From Prorocentrum cordatum (lineage: Eukaryota > Sar > Dinophyceae > Prorocentrales > Prorocentraceae), in contig CAUYUJ010019285.1 in assembly GCA_963575745.1 (NCBI GenBank), forward strand, positions 2,501-66,500: a DNA stretch of 64,000 nt, given 5' to 3'. The first letter of the stretch is position 1, and each line of letters starts with the position of its first letter. Of the stretch, positions 31,548 through 43,241 are shown one piece after another. The notes beneath the pieces were generated by a model. The model had not been told where the DNA came from. It saw only the letters and a program-made list of their open reading frames with translations, and did not search any database. The position numbers and the translations under genes were made by a program.

Positions 31548-32092
31548 AGGGGCCCGACCACAAGAAACCCTCCACAAGAAACCCCAACCCCGAGACGTCC
31601 ATTCATTTTTTGTGGGAACGTCGCGCTTTCCTAAACAAAACCATCGAAGCACAGGAAAACCAGGGCGCCCTGGAGACAAGCAGGGTGTTTCTTGGCATGG
31701 GCCTCCACTGTACTTTTTCCTCCTATGACACTTGGCGTCCAAGCCCTGACCCGCGATGCCGCCGCGACCCGGAAAGGGGCCGCGACGAGCCGCCGCCGCA
31801 CGGAGAACGGGGAAACTTGCGCTCGAACGCGACCGTCTGGCCTCCGCGAAAAAGACCGCCGGACACCGCCGGAAACCACCGAGGACCGCCAGAAGAGCGC
31901 CGAAGACCGCCGGAGACGGCCCGGGAGCGACGGGTAACATAGGGCCCGTGGTCGAAAACGTGAGATATCGGTGACGAGCCCCAAGGTGGGAGTGAGCAGA
32001 GGCGAGCCTTCTCAGAAGGCTCGGAAGTTCCCCGGCTTTTGAGGAGTTTCCTGGGCCTTCCATGAAGGCACAGAAAGCTCCTTGGAAGGCTC
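31548..32092. repeat. Dispersed segmental repeat RL, long copy 2
   Basis: Parallels 12075-12612 (GCGATGCCGCCGCGACCCGG, GACACCGCCGGAAACCACCG, GGGCCTTCCATGAAGGCACA) and, like it, is followed directly by FB2. Confidence 0.65.
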
Positions 32093-33010
32093 AGGTCGAG
32101 CCTGTCCCCCTATATGGGGATTTTGGGCGAAAAATTACAAATACGCCCAAAAATACCCTCCAAAAAAGTAACCAAATTATCTTGGCGATGGACCCAACCA
32201 TCTGCAGTTACGAGTACCGCAAAGCAGGTTGAACGAATGAGAGGGAGCTCCCTATGGGGCCACGAAACGTGTGAGGGGTGTGCCGAAATGGGGGGTGCCG
32301 CATGCGAACGCAGCCGCTGGGGCCTTCGGTGGAGCTCCCTATGGGGCCACGAAACGTGTGAGGGGTGTGCGAAATGGGGGGTGGAACCGCATGCGAACGC
32401 AGCCGCTGGGGCCTTCGGTGGAGGTCCCTATGGGGCCACGAAACGTGTGAGGGGTGTGCCGAAATGGGGGGTGGAACCGCATGCGAACGCAGCCTCTGGG
32501 GCCTTCGCTGGAGCTCCCTATGGGGCCACGAAACGTGTGAGGGGTGTGCCGAAATGGGGGGTGGAACCGCATGCGGACGCAGCCACCGGGGCCTTCGCTG
32601 GAGCTGCCCTTGGGGCCACGAAACGTGTGAGGGGTGTGCCGAAATGGGGGGTGCAACCGCATGCGAACGCAGCCACTGGGGCCTTCGCTGGAGCTCCCTA
32701 TGGGGCCACGAAACGTGTGAGGGTGTGCCGAAATGGGGGGTGGAACCGCATGCGGACGCAGCCACTGGGGCCTTCGCTGGAGCTCCCTATGGGGCCACGA
32801 AACGTGTGAGGGGTGTGCCAGAATGGGTGTGGGAGAGGGAGGAGGGGGGAGGAGGGAGGGAGGAAGGAGGCGGGAACGCGGGGCACCGTCTCTTCAAAAC
32901 GAGGACCCAACACCACAAGATGGTTGGGAAAATTGTCAAAACATCGTCCCCCGACTATTTTTTCTTTACTATGTTTGAATCATCCTCCTGTACAGGGGCA
33001 GGCCCGACTT
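32093..33010 (+). repeat. Foldback element FB2, copy 6, split by a tandem array
   Basis: The left half (32093 to about 32200) starts AGGTCGAGCCTGTCCCCCTA. The right half (about 32900-33010) ends CATCGTCCCCCGACTATTTT, then CATCCTCCTGTACAGGGGCA and GGCCCGACTT. The ~90-bp array and a purine-rich tail lie between. Confidence 0.65.
32236..32830 (+). repeat. Tandem array, seven ~90-bp units
   Basis: Units begin near 32252, 32339, 32428, 32518, 32609, 32698 and 32787. Each contains ATGGGGCCACGAAACGTGTG, GCCGAAATGGGGGGTG and GCATGCGAACGCAGCC. Identity between units is high. Lengths vary by 1-3 bases, so no frame stays open throughout; not a repeat protein. Confidence 0.85.
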
Positions 33011-33569
33011 AAGCGAAAGCACAGACAGCTTCTCAGAGAAGGCCCGAGGGCTCCCCGAGAGGCCCCGCCGCCCCCTCCACGAGAGGGGGAGGCCGTCTCC
33101 TGCTCGCCACCGCCGCCGGAGGCAGCAGCAGAGCGGCCTGGAGCTCGCGCTCCCCCCGAGCCCAGGGCTCCCAACTTCGCGCTCTCGCGCTGCGCGAAGT
33201 GCGAAGCGCGAATTGCGAACACCTTCGCGCGCTCGCGCCGCCTCCCAGGGGGAGAAGGAGGAGGAGGAGGCGGAAGCGGGGCCGCACCGCGAATAGCGCG
33301 AAGAACTCCGCGCCCTCGAGGGCGCCTGTGGCTCCCGCGCCCGGCCGCGGCCCCGGGCCGGCCGTGCCAGAAGCAGCCGTGCAGCCCGCGATGCAGAGCG
33401 GCCCGGAGATCCCTCCGGGGCGGCACGGAGCAGACGCTGGGCGCCCGAGCGGTCCGGGAGCGCTCCCGTCGGTGGGACCTTCGGCGTGGGCCTCCGGCGC
33501 ACGAGCTCCGACTGCCCCCAGCCCCGATGGGTCGGGAAGGGTTGGGCGCCTGAGTTGGAGGCCCGAAGT
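33011..33569. other. Non-genic stretch
   Basis: G+C-rich with AGAAGGAGGAGGAGGAGGC at 33253. Frames are Arg/Pro/Ala-rich without motifs. Confidence 0.4.
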
Positions 33570-33750
33570 GGGTACCGAAAAAAGGGGTACAATGCCCAAC
33601 AGCAGATGTTGTCCCACACCGACAGCGGCCGCTGTTGGGCAGGCGGCCTCCTGTCTCGAATGGACACAGGCCGCGGCGGCGTGGACAGTGAGCCCTGTTC
33701 AAAACGAACAAGATCCGCTGTTGGGCATTGTACCCATTCTTTCGGTACCC
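33570..33750. repeat. Foldback element FB6, copy 2
   Basis: Left GGGTACCGAAAAAAGGGGTA, right TGGGCATTGTACCCATTCTT then TCGGTACCC; these are inverted copies. The core GACAGCGGCCGCTGTTGGGC matches copy 1 at 667. Confidence 0.7.
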
Positions 33751-34084
33751 ATTTCGTGCGTGCAGACCTGAACTGTCCCGGAGAATTGCGCTCCGAGGCC
33801 AATTCCCAGCTTGGCCCCCGAGGCGCGAACCTGCAGCTAGCCCTGACCTCCCCCCCCCTGATGGTTCGGAGCACTGCAAAACGCGCTCTGAGCTTCCGTG
33901 CGGACGTACAACCAACCCGTATAACAAGGATGCGCTGTAAGGATGCAAGGGCATTGGAGGCCCACGTTGGCGTCTCTCGAGCGAGGCTGACCAGCGAAAG
34001 CTACCAAGGATGAGCCGAGGGAACAAGGATGCAAGTGCAGCCTTGGAAAGTAGCTCATCCATACTATGCTCGGGGGCGGCAAAG

Positions 34085-34260
34085 ACGGGGGGCATCCAAG
34101 AGGGGAGGGCGCAAATCATGACCGGCAGCACGTGCGCGGCTCATGGGGGGGGGGGCCGAGGACGTACTGAAATAAGACGAGGCGCCATGAAATCTTGGTA
34201 GATATCATGGCCCCCGCCACGAAAACCACCCTCTACCAGTCGTCGCCCCCCTCTCGGCCG
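34085..34260 (+). repeat. Dispersed repeat RJ, copy 1
   Basis: CAAATCATGACCGGCAGCAC, GAGGCGCCATGAAATCT and GATATCATGGCCCCCGCCA in order, as in copies at 50978 and 51450. Confidence 0.6.
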
Positions 34261-34469
34261 CCCCCGATCACTATGCGGGCTGACTGCATCATGATGCGAC
34301 AGGCCCAGGGCGCGCCGCAGAAATTCCAGAGCAGTCCGGCGGCCTTCGCCTCTGGCGACCCCGCGGAGAGCAGCAGGGCACCCCTGGGGACCTCTTGGAG
34401 GACACGGGGAGCCCCGGAGCGCCCCGCATCAGCATGGCTGCCCGCATCCTCGGAGGAGCTGGGGAGACC

Positions 34470-34810
34470 GAGGGAGGGGGAGCAGGAGGAGGAGGAGGAG
34501 CTGGAGGACGGGGGAGGGGGAGGAAGGAGGAGAAGCAGGAGGAGGGAGGAGGGGGAGGAGGGAGAAGGGAGCAGGAGGAGAAGCAGGAGGAGGAGGGGGA
34601 GGCTTCGTCCGACGACAATGCAGCCATCAGGTGTCAGGTGTCAGGAGGGGAGGAGAAGGGGGGGAGGGTGGGGATGGAGGAGGGAGAAGGAGGAGGAGGA
34701 GGAGGAGGAGGAGGAGGAGGAGGAGGAGGATACAGGAGGAGGAGGAGGAGGAGGAGGGGGAGGAGGAGAAGGAGGAGGGGGAGGAGAAGAGGAGGAGGAT
34801 GGAGAGGACC
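34470..34810. repeat. (GGA)n purine-rich microsatellite
   Basis: About 340 bases dominated by GGA/GAG/AGG triplets, giving Glu/Arg/Gly-only frames. Confidence 0.9.
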
Positions 34811-36470
34811 AGTGGAGGTGGGTGCGCGAAAGCGCCGCCGGGGCGCCCTCGTGGGCACCTGGAGGAGCCCCACCCCCGAGGCCTGAGGGCATCGTCGCCG
34901 TCCTCGTCCTAGTTCTCCTCTTCGTCCGCGTTCGACCTCGTCCTCGTCCTCGTCCTCGTCCTCATTCTCGTCGTCCTCTTCCTCGTCCGCGTCCTCCTCC
35001 TCCTCGTCGGATCGGATCGCTCCGCGAGCCGCCCCGACTCGGGCCGAGATCGGCTCGCCGCGACCGGCCCCGGCTGGCCCACGCCGACGCTGGCGCAGCG
35101 AGCCGCATCTCCTCCTCCTCCTCCTCCTCCTCCTCCTCCTTTGGCCCGGGCGGCGAATCGCATCGCGCCGGATTGGATCGTGGGAGGCTCTGCCCCCGAG
35201 TGCCGACCGCAGCTCTGCCGAGGAAGGGCGGAGGTAGAAGCTGCCACGCTCTACGCCTTACACCTTGCACCTTGCGGCCCTGCGCCGAGGACTGCCGTGC
35301 GCACGTTGCCGCCGAACGCCCGAGGAAGGCTTGCGCAGGAGCCGCCGCGGGGTGTTTCTGCCCGTCGGCTTGCACGGCTGCCGGCGCGGGGAGCTGCCAA
35401 CGGGGATTCTGGCAGCATTGGCCAGGGGCTGCGCACCGCGCGCAGCGGCGCCTGGGGCTTGCACGGCGGGGGCAGGCTGCGGTGGCTGCGCTCCAAAGAC
35501 TGCGCAGCGGGCTGTGCACACGGCGGCGAGGGGGGGGGCGAAGGAAGGTGGGGGGGCGAGGGGGGGGGGGGGCGAGGAGTTTGTCCGAGGGGGCCCTCGT
35601 TGCCGAACCATTGGGGAGGGCACGGCGAAAATGGCCCGCGCGCGTGGCACGCGAAGGCACGGCGGCGCCCCCAAACGGAGCCGAAACCCCTCTCGGGGCG
35701 AGGAGGATGGGGGGGAAGGGGGGGGGGAGGGGGAAGAAAGGGATGAGGGAGGAGCAGGAGAATTTCCCTTTGCCCACAAGGCGCAAGCCACCGTTTCCCA
35801 ACTCCGCGAGGACCTTCGCGGCCAGCCGCCCCAGGATCTCTTGGGTTTCTGCTTCGTTTGTTGGAGCGGCGCGGTCGGCGCCTCGGCGGCCCCGCCACCG
35901 AACGGCTCGGTGGCGTCGGCGGAGACACCGCGGCGCGCATCCGCCTGCCGTTCCACCTGTCAGCCGTCGGCCACTCCCCCATCGCCTTCCACACCCCGGC
36001 CCCTGCGACGAGAGGATGGCGGCGGAGAAGGGGGCGCCCGACGACCGCCCCGCACGCCTTGCCGCCCGCGCCAGCGCCCCAGGCTGGACAGCTGTTGGCG
36101 CGGCACTCATCCGCGGCCTCCTCGAAGACCTGTTCCCAGGGATGTCTCGGCCTTCGAACTGCGGCGCGCGACCCCGCCAGACAGAGGAGGTCTGGGAACC
36201 GGAAGTAATGGTGGCATCTGCACGCGCTGCCACAGAACCTCGGGCCTCCCAGGGACCTCTGGCCGCACTCCCCACACGCCGAAAGGCCTCCCGAACTGCG
36301 CGCGCCAAGGTGGGTATGGGGCTGACTGCCTCGCGCAATCTTGGCGGCTCTGCGGCAAGAGTCCTCTGCCGCAGAGGAGTCCCCATCCCCCTCTCCAGCA
36401 CCAGAAACCCCTCCAGAACTTGTCTGCGCTGGGGCCGCCGCAGGCTGTCGGCCTTGGATATGTCCGCGTG

Positions 36471-37232
36471 CTACTCAGCATAATTGAACAAACTAGCCGT
36501 CACGTCAGGGAGGCCTAGCTTCAGATGGACGACGAGGGCGCCCCTGGCCTTCTTATCCTCCTCTGGCAGGTCGAGGCCTGCCAGGCCCGACCGCCTTCCA
36601 CCAGGTCGCCCAAAACGATGCGGATCTCGTTCCTGCTGCTCGACATAGTGGGACGCACCCTCCGAGGTGCCTGGGTCGCTGGAGCCACAGGCGTAGTTAA
36701 CTTGTGACTGAATTTGATTCACCAATGCCTTACGATGTAATTCCAAACTTGCCCACAAAAAAGCATTCGTCTCGTCGGAAAACGGCACGTCCTTTGCGAG
36801 CTGACTCTCGCTGATGCGAAGAGCGTGGGACGCCTTACTCCGAAGCTGCTGAAGGAACTGCGCTCTGTTTTTGTTATGGTCTTTGGTTTCGAGGATATTA
36901 ATGCATGGGTCGGCGCCCACGCCGTCGTAAGTGCGCGCGAGCATAATGATGAGGAGCTCCAGCCCTCCAGCGTGAAGTTCTCGAGGGATGTCAGATTTCT
37001 GTCCGCGTGGTTGCGGCCAGAGCTGGGCGACCATGATCACAAGCAGCACCGCGAGCGCGAGGACGCTGCTGACTCCATGCCCCGCGAGGCTGCGGGGGGC
37101 CGAAGGCATGAAGGTCATGGCGCGGTGCTCCACAATGGCGGCACGACGATGACGTGGCGTCATTCCTCTTGCGGGGATACACTGAGCATGACCATTTACC
37201 ACGTCTCGGAAATAGAGCGGCCCCTCCTTCAC
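36471..37232 (-). CDS. Hypothetical membrane-anchored protein
   Basis: A 253-residue minus-strand frame with balanced composition, unlike its neighbours. Starts at residues 1, 24, 39 or 42 are possible; the last two put a strong hydrophobic segment (VSSVLALAVLLVIMVAQLW, about 55-73) close to the N-terminus, as in a signal anchor. The rest is soluble and largely helical (NRAQFLQQLRSKASHALRIS, then TNAFLWASLELHRKALVNQI). I recognise no family. It could be a single exon or a retro-derived copy. Confidence rests only on composition and the TM segment. Confidence 0.4.
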   Translation of the reverse strand: MKEGPLYFRDVVNGHAQCIPARGMTPRHRRAAIVEHRAMTFMPSAPRSLAGHGVSSVLALAVLLVIMVAQLWPQPRGQKSDIPRELHAGGLELLIIMLARTYDGVGADPCINILETKDHNKNRAQFLQQLRSKASHALRISESQLAKDVPFSDETNAFLWASLELHRKALVNQIQSQVNYACGSSDPGTSEGASHYVEQQERDPHRFGRPGGRRSGLAGLDLPEEDKKARGALVVHLKLGLPDVTASLFNYAE

Positions 37233-38829
37233 CGCAACCGAAATGGGCCGAGCTAAACCTACAACCGTCCACCCAGCCGCAATAAGTCGGCTCCGCCTCC
37301 GCCCCAGGAACCGAAACCGAATCCTTCATGCTGTGGTCACGGCCGCGGGAACGAGGTCCTTTCGGCCAGTGCGGGCGCGACGTACCCTCCGCCACTAGAC
37401 CACTCGGGAATCCCCATTCCGGGGGCGCCTTGCCGCGAGAATGGTGACACAGTGGACGCCCCGAGGTGTGGGGCGCGCGCGCGCGCATGGCCAGACGCAC
37501 GGCAGCCCCCCCGCGCTAGGCGCGCTGCGCGCCGCAGCCGCTGCGACGCACCCCCGAGCAGTGAACCAGCGCCGGCGGCGCCGCGCTGCGCGCGGCCTCG
37601 CGCGACAGAAGTGGTGCAAAGGGCACGACAGCCGAACGCACAAGGGGGGGCTTCGAGCCGCCCCCTCGGCCGCGAGACGGCGTCGAGCGCCGGAGGATCG
37701 CTGGGACTGGAGCCGAACGGTCTGCGGAGGGGGGGGGCGGGGGCAGCGGAGAAGAGCAAAGAGGAGGGGGAGGAGGCAGGAACAGGGGCAAGGGCGACCC
37801 AGGAGTAGCCTGGAAGGGATGGGACGGAGGAGGCAGGACTGAGGGGAAGGAGCAGCAGCAGGGCTAACACCAACGGGGAGGATGAGGAGCGAGGCCAGAG
37901 GGAGAAGAGCAAAGGAGAGGGCGAGGGGGACGAGGAAGAGGGGGGGACGGCTCAGAAGGAGGAAGAAGAGGCAAGCAGAGAAGAGAAGGAGGGCGACGAG
38001 GGCGAGGGCGAGAAGTCGGAAGACGAGACGTGGGAAAGCGAGGAGGAGCGGGGGCAGCAGTAGGAGCAGGATCAGGAGAGAGGTGGAGGAGGGGAGGAGC
38101 AAGGGGGAGGAGGACGAGGGAGGGCGGGCAAGCGGGAGGAGGAGCACAGGAACGAGGGGGACGAGGGGAGGGGGGGCGGGAGGAGGCAGGCGGAGAGGGG
38201 GAGCGTGGTGTTGGGCACCCGGAGGCCAGGCAGACGGGGGTGACGAGGGCGCGGCGGAGGGGATCGGCGAAGCGACGTCGCCGAGGCCCCGCAGATGCGT
38301 GAAACTGCCCGCCGTCTCGCCGGGCCCCGCGGCATCAGCGGGGGACCGGGGAGCGCCGAGGGAAGCAAAAAGCGGCACCGCGGGCGTCGCCGAGGCGGAG
38401 GGGCTCTAATCCCAGATGACGTTCGCCAGGGAGCCTCCGGCCAAGCGGCCGCGCGATGGGGCAGGACGGCGGCGACGGGGGTGGAGCGGTCGGCGCCGAC
38501 GGCGACGACGGGGGTGGCAAACGGTTGTGGACGCAGCAGCGACGGCGGCGAAGGTGGCGACGACACCAGGGCTGCCACGACGACGGCGAGCACGGCGATG
38601 GCGACGACGGCGACGCACGTTCGCCCCCGACGCTCTCGGAGCGTCGTGGGCGATCGGCGTTGGCGGTGCAGGAAGCCATCTCCTCTGGCACACCCCCTCT
38701 CCACCGCCCCTGTTGACGTTCAGAAGAAGAGGCGGGTCGGATACTGCTCTGAGTGCCCCTCTCTTCTGAACGCAAGGTGGGAGGGTCGAGGAGGAAGGGG
38801 GCTCGGCTTGAAAGGATGATGCTGAGTCA
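37233..38829. other. Purine-rich and G+C-rich DNA, no gene
   Basis: About 37720-38220 is an imperfect GGA/GGGAG tract; 38400-38640 has GGCGACGACGG-like words. The frames are compositional artefacts. Confidence 0.45.
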
Positions 38830-39260
38830 CCATGGAGGCCAAACGAAGAACGGCCCTTGCGCTCTTAGACTGCAGGCCACATAAGACACCTGATGAGCAA
38901 ATCTTCACTTCGGCGCTTCGGCGAGCACACTGTAGGCTGCATGCGAAGTTGGTTTACACGCCAGCTTGAAAACAGTGGAAAGCATGCTGCCAAGAAAGGT
39001 GAGAGGCGTATGACCGCGGGCGCTCCAAGGGGGCAGCTGGACAGAGGACCAGCTGGGAGACATATCTCGCGTCATCTTCCGACTCGTTGAAACAATGCGC
39101 ACACCGGGGCCCGTCCTGCACCCCGGCCCTCACCCAGGACAGAAACACTGAAGCGCTGAGGCACGATTGACTGCGGGTTGAGGGCGGCGGCGTGCACAGG
39201 ATGGTCCCCCGACGATGCCGCCCCTGAAGGGGGGAGCGAGACGGACCTGACCACACACGC
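38830..39260 (-). pseudogene. Possible LINE 3' scrap with a Cys knuckle
   Basis: A minus-strand frame gives RCAHCFNESEDDARYV, then LCP after six residues. This is the CxxC...CP pattern that follows RT or precedes RNase H in many LINE polyproteins. About 80 residues later another frame has SGVLCGLQSKSARAVLRL, a weak match to a degenerate RNase H start. Frames are broken and nothing upstream resembles RT. It could equally be chance. Confidence 0.25.
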
Positions 39261-40813
39261 CCAATTGGCGTCCCATCGCAGTCGCCGAGAGGAGCTGCTA
39301 CAAACTCTCAAGCATCCATAGGAGGCGGGACGCCATATGAGATCTGTTCAACAGCAAGCATCGTCGCCTGCGCCTGCTGCGATGGAGTTGGGCAGCAGGT
39401 GGCGTACACCAGGGTCCCAGGCTGAGCATAAGCAGGCAGCAGCTATACAACCAACTCACAAACTTGTAGCCAACGCCCCACGTAGACCCGATTTTGGTAT
39501 CAAATCACACCCTGCACGGCAGCCCCGGTGCCCATGCGACCATCCAAGTGGGAATCTGAAATCGAGGATCACTTTCCGTATGGATCATCGGAAAATCCTG
39601 GCGACGGACACAACACTTCACAGCAATATGTAGCCTGGGACGGCCCTTCCCTTACGAAGCACGATAATCGCAAGAAGAGCGCCTGCAGCAGCAGTAGCAG
39701 CAGCGGGAGAAAAACAACACTTGAAGGGAGGGAGGGAGTGAAGGAGTAGTCGCACGGTACCTCGGAGGGACAGAATCTTCGGCGCAGCTTCAAGCTCTGC
39801 AAGAGAGCATAAACAAGCCAGGGGGCAAGCAAATCATCGATGATTAACATTCGGCTCGGCGATATGCTTCTCATTATTCCGTCGCTTTTGTATGACGTTG
39901 CAAACCGTCACCGCGCATGCAACCGTTGCTCGACGGTGGGCCCTTTTGTTAATTTCGTTCGTTACGGAATCATAAATAAAGGCCCCAGCGATCGAGCCCA
40001 GCATGATTTCTCCATTAATCCTCTTTGTATACACAGAAAGGAAGCGGTCTGCAAGCGCGGACTCCAAGCAATGATATGTTGTACTGTGGATGTGCAAACG
40101 ATGCCGTGTGTAGTGTGATGTATGGGGTGTCACCTACGTGGTGCAAGGTGCGCGGCTTAAGCTGAATGGCGAAGGATACGTGGTGCCACTAACCATTGCT
40201 CAACTTGCAATTGTCCACTCTACCGCTCGCACAAACATCCCACCCACCCACCCGCAACTTGGTTTACAAACCCCATGCGGCGGCAATTGCGGTGAGTGCT
40301 CGGCGCTGACTGGTGAATCTCTGCGGCCGCGACAGCCCGCGCATGCGCGCGCAGCGGCCAGCTTTTTTGGCACGACCGACGCAGCCGCGGTGGCGCTGAC
40401 TGCTGGGCACATCCCAGCGGGCACTTCCGCGCGGGTCGGCGAGTTGGGCGGGCGCGGTACCATGGCAACATCGACAACGGTAGACAAGATGATGATAGTA
40501 GCGATGCTGGTGACGCTGCTGACAGCGACAACGGCACGGCCAGTGGCGGCGCGGATGCTGATCAGGCCGACGACGATGACGGCGCCCCCGCGTCAGGGAT
40601 GCAACTTGTTTTCGGCAACGTTCGACATGCGCGCGCAGCCGACACGCGAAAGTGGTCCGCATGGCTTTCATTTCACACGGGTCGTGCTCCCCCAGCACGC
40701 GCGCAAGGGCGTGCGAATGATGTCGGCATGCGGCGCCAGAGGCCCGTTTAGCAGCAAAATGCTGAAACAACATCTGGTTTTCTTAACGGTCCGCAAGGGC
40801 ACTCACGCAAGCT
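39261..40813. other. Lower-G+C stretch, no gene recognised
   Basis: Less G+C-rich than its neighbours, with (GCA)n-like CAGCAGCAGTAGCAGCAGC at 39688. Frames up to 227 residues (40138-40821 plus) have no motif. I see no RNA gene. Confidence 0.35.
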
Positions 40814-40977
40814 TGTTTTGAAAACTGATGTTGCGAAACCATGTGTTGTCTTTCGAGTGTGGTTTGGACATTCAGTTTTGAAAGCGTTACAAAACCGATG
40901 GTTGTTTAAGGATTCCTGCATGAGCGCGCGACGACGCGAGCGTGTGCACTTCGTTTCATTTGTTGCCAAGGATGTTT
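40814..40977 (+). repeat. Diverged dispersed repeat RM, copy 1
   Basis: TTTTGAAAACTGATGTTGCG, then TTTGAAAGCGTTACAAAACC, GCATGAGCGCGCGACGACGC and GTGCACTTCGTTTCATTTGT align with 43723-43892 in the same order and spacing. Confidence 0.5.
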
Positions 40978-41139
40978 GCCACGGCGCGCGCGCAAGGGCG
41001 CCCGAACGATTTCGACATGCGCGCTCGAAGCCCGTTTGGTAGCATCCCAGTGCGATCCGACCTAGGAGTTGGAGCCTCTAGGAAAGCAACATTAGTAGGA
41101 GCGGTAAACACCGTCCCCCTCCTTCTCCTCATCGTCGTA

Positions 41140-41165
41140 GTTGTAGCAGTAGCGGTGGTAGTAGC

Positions 41166-41221
<56 letters not shown>

Positions 41222-41262
41222 CAGTAGTAGTAGTAGTAATAGTCGTCGTAGTCGCCGTAGTA
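41140..41262. repeat. (GTA)n microsatellite
   Basis: About 120 bases of GTA triplets with GCA and GTC interruptions. Confidence 0.95.
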
Positions 41263-41477
41263 ATAGTAGCGCCAGAACCGCCGACGCCACGCCGTAAGTG
41301 AAGCAGCAGCAGAAGCAGGCAGCAAATCGCCGAGAGAACAGCAAAAGCAAGCAGTCGGGTTCATGTCTCCCGGCCGGTGCTATGTGCGAAACCGTCGTGA
41401 ATCCTAAGGGCTCAAGCTGCCCCACTAAGGGCTCAAGATGGCCCACAGACGGACAACATGCATGGAACATGCGTGCG

Positions 41478-41535
<58 letters not shown>

Positions 41536-41545
41536 TACATATATA
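41478..41545. repeat. (CA)n-(TA)n microsatellite
   Basis: A short ACACACAC run then about 45 bases of AT dinucleotides. Just beyond lies a small perfect-looking hairpin: CTAGAACC...CGCGCGCGCTTCGCGCGCGC...GGTTCTAG at 41548-41587. Confidence 0.9.
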
Positions 41546-41587
41546 TACTAGAACCACGCGCGCGCTTCGCGCGCGCTTAGGTTCTAG

Positions 41588-42226
41588 CTAGGATCGTCAC
41601 CGTCGTCATCATGAACATCACCATCGCCATCACTCCCCCTGCCAGGGCTAATGTACATCGTTTCTGGATGCTTCTGGCCGGAATACGAAAGGAGTTTCTG
41701 TAGTTAGAGTCTCTGGGGGAAGTCGCGGGGAAGCTTTTGTTGTATTTGGTGTTGCGTCGCCAGGAGGTCTGGGCTCCCTCCTCCTCGTGTTCCTACCTCC
41801 TCTCTGGACGTCCGATGTCGTGATGCTTTCTGTGCGCGGCCCCTGGACCTCTCGACGACTTCCTGGGGATGTGTTTTTTTTTTCATCCTGAGTCGTTTTC
41901 TGACGGTCCCAGGACCCTGCGAGGGGCCCCGGAGGCCGAAAATTGACCGAAACCGCCGTCGTGATTTTTCCAAGACGTCGGAGGTCCAGGTCGTGCTTCC
42001 CGCCTCCCCAGACCTCCGACGTCGTAATTCTTGCGACCTCGGGCCCAGGAATCGATTGGGAAAACGCACATGGGAAGGCAAGAAATGATGGACCCATCAT
42101 TTCGTACCTGTGCCTTGATCAGTGGGACGGGCTTCGCACCGCCGCACATCACAAGACACGCTCGAGCGAATCCAGCCGTGGCGACGTCGGGGACTGCAGA
42201 AGGTCGCAAGGACACGGAATATGAAA
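41588..42226. other. Dispersed-repeat mosaic, no gene
   Basis: 41815-41990 resembles 16300-16460. The element-like word GACGTCGGAGGTC appears as an inverted pair with GACCTCCGACGTC (41976 and 42011). No domain. Confidence 0.4.
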
Positions 42227-42390
42227 GGAAGAAAGAGAAAGAGAGAGAGAGAAAGAGAGGGAGAGAGAGAGAGAGACAGACAGATAGAGAGCGAAGGAGA
42301 GAGAGAGAGAGACAGAGGGAGAAAAAAAAAAGAGAGATGGAGAGAGAGAGAGAAGAAGACAGAGAGAGATAGAGAGGCAGAGAGAGGAAA
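42227..42390. repeat. (GA)n purine tract
   Basis: About 160 bases of GAGA with A and C interruptions; a strand-asymmetric polypurine block. Confidence 0.95.
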
Positions 42391-42479
42391 TGGAGAGGAG
42401 GCGAGCTTGAGTCAACGAAAGTCGCAGGGAAGGGGGCAGGGGAAAGAAGGCCAGAGAGCGCTGAACGATACAAATACTG

Positions 42480-43200
42480 GAACCCTCTTGGGATTTTTTG
42501 GGGGGCCTCGTCCGGCCGCTCGCTGAGAGTTTGACGTAGCTTCTTGGGAGCCTCTGAACCTGTCGGGGGCCTCCTGGAAGCAGGTTCGAAGCATTTGGGG
42601 GGCCGGTTTGGGGCTTCTCGGGGCCTCCTTTGGGCCTCTTGGGGGTCTCCTGGGGCCTCTTGAAGGGCCTCCTGGGGGCCTCCTGGCGGCCTCTTGGGGC
42701 GGAAGGCTCGAGCTTGCGGTTCGTGGTCCCCCTCTGGGCCCCCTCTTGGGCCCGTCTTGGGGCCCTCTTGGGCCATCTTGGGCGCCTCTTGGGCCGTCTT
42801 GGGGCCCTCTTGGGCTGTCCTGGGGCCCTCTTGGAAGCTTCTTGGGCCGTCTTGGGGCGGTCTTGGGCGCCTCTTGGGCCGTCCTGTAACGTCGGAAAGC
42901 CCAAAAGGCAACTTTGTTGAAAATGTACGTTTTACGAAGGGAATGGGCAATTTGTTGCGTCTAGGGGCCCTCTTGGGACGCATGTTGGAGGCTTCTTGGG
43001 GCCTCTTGGGGGCGTCCTTGGACGTCTGGAGGCCATCTTCAGCATCTCGGAGCCCTCTTGGAGGCCTCTTGGAAGTTTCTTGGGCCGTCTTGGGCGCTTC
43101 TGGGGCCCTCTTGTCTGACCGGGGAGGCCTCTGGCAAGCCCCGACGAGCCTCCGGGCCCCCCGGAGCCCACATTTGCGGTCGAGGTCCCGGCCCCGGGCC
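42480..43200. repeat. Degenerate CCTCTTGGG repeat region
   Basis: Dozens of CCTCTTGG(G/A)-like words with spacers such as GCCGTCTTGGGGCC. Spacing is irregular (about 15-30 bases). Frames give Trp/Gly/Leu/Ser or Pro/Lys/Arg repeats and are not credible proteins. Confidence 0.75.
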
Positions 43201-43241
43201 CCCGGACCCGGTTCCCCGTTATGTATATATATATATGTATA

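Larger units (their letters stand above)
33751..36470. other. G+C-rich, low-complexity region, no supported gene
   Basis: Includes repeat RJ (34085-34260), (GGA)n at 34470-34810, (CTC)n at 35108-35140 and poly-G tracts. Long frames exist on both strands (34195-36483 plus, 34962-36401 minus) but consist of Arg, Pro, Gly and Glu runs and overlap each other. A Cys-containing plus-strand frame near 36200-36370 (GGICTRCHRTSG) is too weak to call. Confidence 0.45.

Noticed and set aside
32114-32809. Possible repeat protein across the ~90-bp array
   Set aside because: Unit lengths vary by non-multiples of three, so the repeat changes frame from unit to unit.
34195-36483. 762-residue plus-strand frame and 479-residue minus-strand frame opposite it
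   Set aside because: Both are Arg/Pro/Gly/Glu-rich, cross a (GGA)n tract and overlap antisense to each other. No domain; high G+C alone keeps them open.
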